Shown here piece by piece: positions 56,445 to 64,000 of a stretch of DNA of 64,000 nt. How positions within the stretch are numbered: the first letter of the stretch is position 1; each line of letters opens with the position of its first letter. The notes below the pieces were generated by a model. The model saw nothing but the letters and a program-made list of their open reading frames with translations. It did not search any database and was not told the origin of the DNA. Position numbers and translations under genes: made by a program. The stretch is from Polytrichum commune (Eukaryota; Streptophyta; Polytrichopsida; Polytrichales; Polytrichaceae): NCBI GenBank assembly GCA_950295325.1, contig OX485804.1, positions 68,238,033 through 68,302,032 of the forward strand, written 5' to 3'.

Positions 56445-59176
56445 GAAACTGGATTCTGTATCACCGAGTCACTATAGCACTTTGACTACGCATTCTCCAC
56501 CGCCTGCCATTTTCCAAACACAACAGTGAATAAGATGTGAAGTGCGCAACACAAAATCCAATGATATAAGATTAGGGACATGTAAATTGATACAAGTCAA
56601 TAGTATGATCCTGATATACTGACTACGCAAGAGCAGGGCCGCAAGGCTACATTTGCTACGTACTGTGTCTGCATTTGATGACGTATCAGAACTGACAGTA
56701 ATGGGTCAAATTATTTATTTTCCAGCATTTCGATGGTGCAGGCCACTGAAAACCATATGACGCTTAGGGTTAGAGGAGAACTTCATAAGGTTTCAGGGAA
56801 TCTGAATTCCAAATTTTCATGTGCTTGTGGTGGTCTAATGAGGTCCTAACAGAATTTAGGTATGAACGGAACGCCATAATTTATTTTTTCAAGACAGGTA
56901 ATCAATTAGAGTTATTTCTGTATTGTTGACCGCTGAGACGAAATCAAATGTATTCATCAAATAACAAAAGAGATTCGAAAGATTAGCATACCGACTACAG
57001 TTACATGGACAATTATAACGGGGTCCATGCTTTTCAGCAGGAAACCTAACTTGAAATCGGTCTCAAATAAAAATGATGTTGTCAATACTTCCATACTTTC
57101 CAGCAACTAAGATACTTCTAAATATTTTGAGCAAGAGAAATTATTCGTTGCACTCAAAATATCTGAAAGTTACAGATTCATCTCCTTGTAATAATCCATG
57201 CGGTAGTAGGAGAACACCTACACGATTTAATCGACCTCGGCACTATAATCTCCAGAGCATATTTGAGCATCGACGTTACACTTGAATTCCTTGGACGAAG
57301 CGCGACTAATAATACAAATGTTTAAATATTATATGACAGAGCGGACTGTCACTGACACCCTTCCCAACCTGACCTACAGATTTTGCACGTGAGTAAGAAG
57401 CTATCATTGACAGAAATCATCCACGCCAATATTCGAGAGGACGAGGTTGAAGATTTCGTGTTGAAATTCTGTTCACGTCCTAGACATAGACGGTCACAAA
57501 GAATCTAGTACCCGCTAATGTAAGCAATGTTTTTTAACGCAAGAAAATAAGTAAAGGACTTTATAAAAGTTCTCATAACAATCATGTTACACGGAATTTG
57601 CTACTCAATGTCCGGTACTGCAAGAGAAATGGCTGCTTGAGCAGAAATATTAGAGAAATCTTTACAGCGGAATAGGTTGATAAAATCAAGTGGAACGACT
57701 CGAACAAAATGCTCGGGGAATTTGCAATTCGCTGACATAAAGAACTGTTCAGATTCTGAAAATTGGAAAGACAGATTTCACATACTGTAGACGGACAGAG
57801 TTCTTGTAACACAAAACGGTTCGCAATGCTGAAACAAATTGAATTGCAACGCCCAGGTTCCAGAACGTTCAAAATTAAAGTCACGTATGCTATGCCAGCC
57901 GCAAACAGAGTTCTGCCATCATAGAGACACAACTTCGCCCTATAAGCGTTCACTGAATTCTTCTTGACAGTAGTAACGGTGCGGAGGAGAGAATTCTCCT
58001 CATTAATATGCATGATAGTACGGAACTAATCATACAAGTATACTTGTGATGAACCACAACAATTTGGAAGATTCAGCTTCGGAACCTGAACCGACAAGTA
58101 CTTGACGTACTAAGCTTGAAGCTACACCAAAAAATCCGACGAAATGATTTTTTGAGAGGTGCGACTTTAACTGGGAAGAAAATTCCACTGGAACAAGACA
58201 AGAGAATCCAGCTTTCCCGACACCTGCAGTTGCGATTCTGCTCGGGGCCCTGTTCAGGACTTCGACGAATTCACACAAAAACAGCGGCGATCACACCTAG
58301 TCCTAAATCGCGACTAGAAACGCGAACGGACGACCTATGGAAACAAGACACAGACAAGATTTCTCAACGACACGGTCAAAGACACGGCACGAATTCTCTC
58401 TCCGCTCCGAAATTGTGAAGAACCTGAAAAACTTGGACGAAACCGTCTCCTGCAGATCGCACCTATCAAACTCGATCGCACAGGCAAACGCACATAGCTA
58501 TCGCAACCGTATGGATAGAGATTACGAACTGGACCGCAACTGGAGTTCCGATCCTTTTGCACAACCCTGTGAATTCCTACAACAAAATCTCCGCGAATTC
58601 GCCTCCAATTTACCCTGGTAAAAAGCTCCAAAGAAGATACATCTCAAACTGCTTTCCAGTACAGTAGTTGCGTAATCTCGCCTCCGCCTGTTCGATTACA
58701 ACAAACCTTCGAGCTTCCGCAGTCACAGAACAGTCGTTTGCAATTCAGCGCAAATCCCTCGCGCTTCGATTCCGTGAGGAGGCGTCCGTCCGGCCTGCTG
58801 CTTCGACCCCACGAGTCCTCCAGGCCGTCAGATCCCAGACCGATCTGACGTGTCGTGCACTCAACGGCTGCGATTCACGTCGCTGCCCAGAAGTTAGAAA
58901 AGTTCGCCTACAATAGGTGCAAACGTTTGGTGCTCGATCCCAGCCGTCGGATTCTCGAGATCTCATCTGTTCTGACGGTGGAGATCCACTAGATTTGACC
59001 CCACAAGAGGACAGGTGCAAAGTTGGCCGCTACCCAGTCCGTATGGACTCCAGTGTGGTGCATTCTTGACTTGTCAAGTGCCCACGCTCCTTTCGGTTCG
59101 GCTGCCATCTCTATCCAAAAATTTCAATACAAAGACATCACCATAGCTAGGCTTAGAGCTTTATGGTGTCTAAACT
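56445..59176 (-). other. Upstream region, probable leader/promoter of minus-strand gene
   Basis: About 2.7 kb without a certain gene. At 57,582-58,013 a minus ORF of 143 codons is open but has no recognised motif, and a neighbouring frame is also partly open. From 58,300 to 59,050 the sequence is GC-richer and CpG-rich. It includes a CAGCCGTCGGATT and GATCTGACGGC pair, a motif type often seen in plant promoters. This fits a 5' UTR plus promoter reading toward lower coordinates. Confidence 0.3.
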
Positions 59177-59178
59177 TA

Positions 59179-59599
59179 GGGCCGGTTTAGACTACGGTGA
59201 AGAAATGCACCGGTCAGTTAAGAATCTCAGCCCAAGACAAGGTTAGGAAATTATTATTACTACTACTATTACTATTACTATCATTACTATTACTATCATT
59301 ATAAAAACATAATTAATAACTCATAACTCATAAAAATGTTTCAAAGTTGGAGTTCTCCAGAGGTCAAGTTTCTTGTCCAAGGGTTTGAAGTTGCCCGAGG
59401 CATTTGACATCCAAAAAACTCCCCTAGCACAAAGTGTTGCCATGTTGATAGCCATGTTATTTTTTCAACAATGCTTGATGTTCTCCACTGGAGAAGTCTT
59501 GGTCATAGTGTGAACAACCCTTTTCATAGTAAATCATATTGCTCCATTCCCCTAAAACCCTTGATAGGTGCACTTCTTCACCGTAGTCTAAAATGGACC
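59179..59599. mobile_element. Tourist-like MITE (421 bp)
   Basis: The ends pair GGGCCGGTTTAGACTACGGT with GGTCCATTTTAGACTACGGT (reverse complement of the right end), continuing through GAAGAA(A/G)TGCACC. The 3-bp duplication TTA flanks it (59,176-59,178 and 59,600-59,602). An internal ATT/ACT microsatellite lies at about 59,250-59,303. Non-autonomous PIF/Harbinger element. Confidence 0.85.
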
Positions 59600-59602
59600 T
59601 TA

Positions 59603-61070
59603 ATAAAACTCGTCCATTGGGAAAGTGAAAAGGTGTCAACTACTATATTGAGTGTGTCATCGTGTAGTTTATTGACTTTGGCAAGTGGGAAGAGACCTAA
59701 GGTAGTGAACTACTATATCGTGAGGAAAGGCATGAGACTTTGAAGTTGTGGGACCCAATTAGAATGAATTGTTTCTCACCCCTAAGACACTTGCTTTTAC
59801 TAGAGTCCTTTCATCCACGATTGATGGATTTAGTATGCGTAGTCAACAAGAAGCTCTATCCAAAGCAAAAACCTTATCAACGTACCCAATTAGTTGAAAC
59901 AAACCGAAGAAAGTTGAAGAAATTTAAAGTTTTTTAAAAATTTTGAATGACCTCCAAGAACTTCTCTACCATGAAGATTTGGTCCTTATTTTTGGAATAG
60001 AGTGAGCAAGGTTCAAGCCATGTTGGGATCATCAAAAGTAGCTCATTCCCCACCCCTCCAAAAAAAGACAATAGTCCTCGAGTAAAGAGGCTCTTTGCAC
60101 ATGCTTGCTTCCACATAATGCCAACATTTATATCTACCCATCTTTCATTAAAAGTGTCCAAGACCAAAAATGATAAATAAGGGTTGCTAATGATTATAGA
60201 TCGCCTACATTGTTTCCACGATTTCTCATAGAGTGTTCACTACTGAAGGGGCAGTTTCACATGGTGTCACAAGTCAAGAATCACAAGTCTCAGTTTTTCA
60301 AGAGAAGACTACAAGAAACAAACTACAATCTTCCTCTTCTTTTTGTTGGTTGCATGTCAAGTGTAGCATCCCAAGTAAGCTCAGGTCTCAACATTGATCC
60401 TATGTAAATCGATTTCCATGTGTATTATGCTCAAAGAACTCTTTGTGGACACTTATTGTGTTGTTATATATGAAGACAAAACCTTGAGTTCAAAGTCCAA
60501 TGAATGCTCACTCACTTGTCTCATTGGGTGTTTGTAACTTTTAAAACATGATTAACAACCCCATATATATATATATATATATATATATCAATTACATAAT
60601 CATATCATTTTAAAATTACATGGGTGTGGTCGTTGGAGTGATATGCTAGGGTTGTTGCAAAATGTTTTGTAGGCCGTATGTGGCTCCTACACCCCCTCCG
60701 ACCAAACACACACACACCAAATTTAAATTTGAAAAAAAAGAAAAAGTGAAAAGTTAGAACCCCACTGTGGTCATGTTTTTTTCAATTACAAAGGAGTTTA
60801 AATGGCAACTACATTTGGGTTGACAAAGACATTTACATTTCCTAAACAAAAGTGTGAAAATAGTACACAAATCTATCTTTAGAGAATCCAAATAAAAAGT
60901 CAACACACACTTCTTGAAAAGGAATATCCATAGACATTCATCCACCCACCAAAGAGATTAACAAGCTTTAAGTGAGGACACACCTATGACACTTGTTTCA
61001 TAAAGTTTACTTTGTGTCTTGGTACATGATTTGCCCAAATAGTCATTGAGTTAGGCAAACTGATTAATGG
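59603..61070. other. Intergenic stretch without recognised gene
   Basis: AT-rich. It contains an (AT)n run at about 60,563-60,588. The minus ORF at 59,934-60,167 and others have no motif. No TIR pair was found. Confidence 0.4.
60563..60588. repeat. (AT)n microsatellite
   Basis: Uninterrupted AT dinucleotides, directly visible. Confidence 0.95.
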
Positions 61071-61262
61071 GGAGAACCGACCGCTAGCTACACATGAACC
61101 AGTTGAGTTTGAGAAATAACCGGTTCACTTCAGAAAAATTAGCGATCCATTTAGAGAATTTTACAAGGATATTCCTCCATCTAATAAGTAAAACCCAAAG
61201 TTGTCAACGTGGAACCGGTCGGCCTTGGAAACCCTAGGATCTTGACCAACTATGGCCAAAAA
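61071..61262 (-). repeat. CGGTT-family repeat copy (single arm)
   Basis: GGGGAGAACCG, CCAGTTGAGTTTGAGAAATAACCGG, TTCCTCCATCTAATAAG and TGTCAACGTGGAACCGG follow the order of the left arm at 9,398-9,590. No partner arm was found nearby. Confidence 0.6.
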
Positions 61263-61278
61263 AAATCTCAAACACTGA

Positions 61279-61857
61279 GGGCCGGTTTACACTATGACCC
61301 ATGAAGTCCGACCATGGAAGATGGCCTTTTCCATGGTTTGACTTGATGTTCCAAATTTCATGGTCTGATTTCTTTAAAATAAATGTTTTACAAAGCCTTT
61401 GGGACCCTCACTAGGTGTAAACCAAATGTGGATCAAGAGGAATGACCATACACCCAAAAGTGAATGTGCTGATTTATTTTTAAATATATGCCCAAGAAGA
61501 GCAATTCATTTAAAAAAAAAAGTTTGACCATTCTCTTGTCTCCTTTTGTCTTCATCTTCTCTTCCCCCTAGAAAATCATTAACATTTTATTATAAAAGCA
61601 TTTCCCTATCATGAGCCATTATTTTTTTTTCTTCTACCAGAGCACCTCTTTTGCCTCTCCCACTGCAAAGCCCGTTGGACAATGTCAATGGATAATGTAG
61701 GCCTTAAATATGTCTTTTGGGAACCTCAGACTCCATGGTCACGTTGACAATTTTTTGCTTGGTGTATACCAAAGTGTTCCTAGGACAAGTTCAACAACCA
61801 ATCACAAATTTTACAGGGCCTTGAGACAACTTCATGGTCCATGGTGTAAACCAGCCC
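61279..61857. mobile_element. Tourist-like MITE (~580 bp)
   Basis: The left end GGGCCGGTTTACACTATGAC is mirrored at the right by GGGCTGGTTTACACCATGGA (reverse complement). TGA lies outside both ends, offset by one T at the right, so the exact boundary is uncertain. The interior repeats the CATGG(T/A)CCATG core found at 2,718-3,156. Non-coding. Confidence 0.65.
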
Positions 61858-62238
61858 TTGAGGCAAACTCGTGGGGTATGCAAGTTCCAAGAAGTGTGCC
61901 CCCAAGCTTTGCCCATGGCCATTCATCTCATTGATGGACATTCTTGGTACTCGGATCGTGGGACCCACATGAAGGATCGGGACCCACTTTCCACTTCCTA
62001 GAAATTTCATTGGAGGGTATAGTATAGTGTCGGACGTGGGGTTTGGGATGTGTGTCAACAACCACTAAGGTGTTATTTGGTTCGTCTTTCCATGTTCTCC
62101 AACTTCTACCGATTGGATTCACACAACAAAACTCATATTAATATGAAAAAAAATCATCTGCCTTATAAACTTGTCTTTAGTTATCCATATGATGAATTTG
62201 TACTTTGACTAAAACATCATACTAATATGCATGTACAA

Positions 62239-62462
62239 TACTACACCATTTATGGTATTTAGTGTCACTTACTTTTTAGAATTACTCTATTGCTATAACT
62301 TTTTGCTATTGGTTTTAGTTTTTACCAACAAAGATCAAATGTATTGTTTGGACATAAACGACTCGACATGGTCTTAAAAACTTACATCCTAATTAAAAAG
62401 TTGTGGCATTCCACAACATTAAATAGTAAGTGACACCAAATATCATAATTGAAGTACTACAC
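62239..62462. repeat. Foldback with TTTAGTGTCACTTAC arms
   Basis: TACTACACCATTTATGGTATTTAGTGTCACTTACT (in parts) at the left pairs with the inverted AGTAAGTGACACCAAATATCA ... GTACTACA at the right. The arms are about 40 bp. It lies directly before a TTTAGTGT-family copy (62,455-62,805). Confidence 0.6.
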
Positions 62463-62805
62463 TAGATTTATATTGTAGTCAGTATCATATGGTATTTTAT
62501 GTCACTATGATAACTTTTCCAATGACTGTGATAACTTTGTATGGATTAGTTTACAAGTATTGTCACCCTGACTTGCTTTTTGTGAATCATCCAAATGCCA
62601 ATTATTGAAACAAAGTTTGGTATGATTTCCATCCTAACATTTATGTAATGAGATATTGTATGGATGGTTGAAATTTGAATGAAAATCCACTTAACAAGTG
62701 GTAGTCATCGCAACATTGTATATCTATAAATGTCCCAAAAACATTTACCAAGGAATGACAAATAATGTTAGGTTTACATTTAGAGTTGGTGACACTACAC
62801 ATGCG
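62463..62805 (+). repeat. TTTAGTGT-family repeat copy
   Basis: CATATGGTATTTTATGTCAC, GATAACTTTTCCAATGAC, TTTGAATGAAAA and TTAGGTTTACATTTAG follow the order of 27,310-27,600. Non-coding. Confidence 0.55.
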
Positions 62806-62816
62806 GTTTACAATTA

Positions 62817-63630
62817 GGGTCACTTCAAACATGAGCCAATGAGCCGTGACCATGAAATTGTGAGAGCCCAAAAGAAAGTGTCTAAACGCCGTCCCAAGAC
62901 ACCTCCAAAATCATGTAGTGTGGTCACGGATCCTCAAGTGTAGTGTGAAGCCATATGGGACCGGGCCCTCAACCAAACGCTATTTCAATGAATGTCTATT
63001 CACGTGGGTCCTCACACATGATAAATTAGGGCCACTTCACACACAAAGCTGAAGGCCCTTGACCATGGCAATGTAAGAGCTCTCATTGGTTGAAAAGGCG
63101 GAGACCGTCCAAGTTCACTTCACACTAGGAGGTGAAGGCCTAAAGGCCCAAAGAAAAGTTCGTGGATGAAAAGTCTACATGGAGTCCTACATGGCTAGTT
63201 GCGGATAAGGGTGCATGGTCTACCGGAATTTGCGTCAGACCCACCTCCAAGAGGTGGGCTTGACGCAAATTCTGGGAGACCATGACTTTTTTAATATTTT
63301 TTCCAGTAGGACAAATTTCAGGACAGACTGCATGGCAGATTCCAGGACAAATTCTAAGACAGATTCCAGGACAGACAAACACCACCAAGTAGTTATCTTA
63401 AATTAATAAACTTGGAGACATATTATATTAAACCAAATCCTCCCCTCTTTTTCCGCCAACAAAATATGCAATGGTCTCGCAACATGGTTCATTCTCACTT
63501 CACACTATGCTTGAGGACCAAAGACTACATAAAATGGCTTTCCCAACACCCATGGTACGGCCTTTGGATGAGAGTCAAGGGTCCTCACCATTACAAGGTC
63601 ACGGCTCTTGGCTCATGTGTGAAGTGGCCC
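62817..63630. mobile_element. Tourist-like element A (814 bp), TTA duplication
   Basis: GGGTCACTTCAAACATGAGC at the left pairs with the right end (reverse complement GGGCCACTTCACACATGAGC), continuing through CGTGACC. TTA flanks both sides (62,814-62,816 and 63,631-63,633). It overlaps element B (63,029-63,922), so the region is a compound structure. Confidence 0.75.
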
Positions 63631-63922
63631 TTAGAATACACCAACAGTTGTGAGTGTTCGGAGTGCCATGGTCTCCCGGTTTTGTGTTAGACCTACCTCC
63701 AAGAGGTGGTTTTTGAAAATACTCCAAGTGACCATGAAACATGGTCCATTTGATGCCATGTAGGAATCCATGTAGACGTTACATCCATCTTGTATTCACA
63801 TACTCCGTTGGTCCCTCAAGCATAGTGTGAAGCGAACTTGGACTGGCTCCGCCTTTTCCACCAATGAGAGTGCTTGAAATGTACTGGTCACGGGCTCTCA
63901 GTCTCGTGTGTGAAGTGGCCCC
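63029..63922. mobile_element. Tourist-like element B, interleaved with A
   Basis: The left arm GGGCCACTTCACACACAAAG is preceded by TTA. It pairs with 63,770-63,922 (reverse complement GGGCCACTTCACACACGAGA), with long shared arms through CTCTCATTGGT, AAAAGGCGGAG, GTCCAAGTTC and CTACATGGA(G/T)TCCTACATGG. The right-side duplication is not clean. The arms total about 200-250 bp. Confidence 0.65.
63214..63288. repeat. Internal hairpin
   Basis: TGGTCTACCGGAATTTGCGT, then CAGACCCACCTC, is followed by GAGGTGGGCTTG and ACGCAAATTCTGGGAGACCA, forming a near-perfect stem of about 33 bp. A diverged single copy of the same hairpin text is at about 63,670-63,705. It lies inside elements A and B. Confidence 0.8.
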
Positions 63923-64000
63923 TCATATTGAGCAAGACAAATAGAATTGGTGACACATCCTAGGCAAAAACTACCCGGGGCCCACAACCCGGGGGCCTGC

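Overview
This looks like about 64 kb of land-plant nuclear DNA. Evidence: a plant-type mitochondrial ATP synthase 24 kDa subunit gene with GT-AG introns, a Ty1/copia element primed by initiator-Met tRNA, and many Tourist/Harbinger and hAT elements with correct target-site duplications (TSDs). Low gene density, abundant foldback elements and poly-G runs suggest a medium or large genome. The antisense F-box-like ORF in the copia element made me think of a non-seed plant, but the species cannot be fixed from sequence alone.

Layout. 1-21 kb is repeat-dominated: CGGTT-rich foldback repeats, two members of one hAT family (280-586 and 11,087-12,526, both with perfect 8-bp TSDs), a 296-bp tandem array (about 10.4-13.9 kb) split by the larger hAT element, a Tourist MITE, and several foldbacks. 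21,193-25,095 (minus) is the best-supported host gene: seven exons encoding a 236-residue ATP synthase 24 kDa subunit, with a triplicated ~345-bp repeat in intron 1. 25-37 kb holds nested MITEs, minisatellites, a large foldback and a decayed copia gag. 37.9-42.7 kb is a degenerate PIF/Harbinger element (transposase and Myb/SANT-like remnants) whose 5' end is present twice in inverted orientation, with a foldback element and a 965-bp solo LTR inserted in it.

44,732-50,559 is a young copia retrotransposon on the minus strand: identical 238-bp LTRs, 5-bp TSD GACTG, PBS, polypurine tract, gag-PR-IN and RT-RNaseH frames split at a C12 run, and a 251-codon F-box-like ORF on the opposite strand between pol and the 3' LTR. 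It sits between stretches with coding character on the minus strand. 52,189-56,386 (minus) is a phase-consistent 11-exon model for an unrecognised 585-residue protein with a short coiled-coil and a C-terminal membrane segment. 59-64 kb is again MITE and foldback territory, including two interleaved Tourist-like elements.

The most notable items are the copia element with its antisense F-box-like gene, the inverted duplication of the Harbinger 5' end (a possible hairpin-RNA source), the satellite array with a TSD-marked hAT insertion, and the unusual density of foldback DNA.
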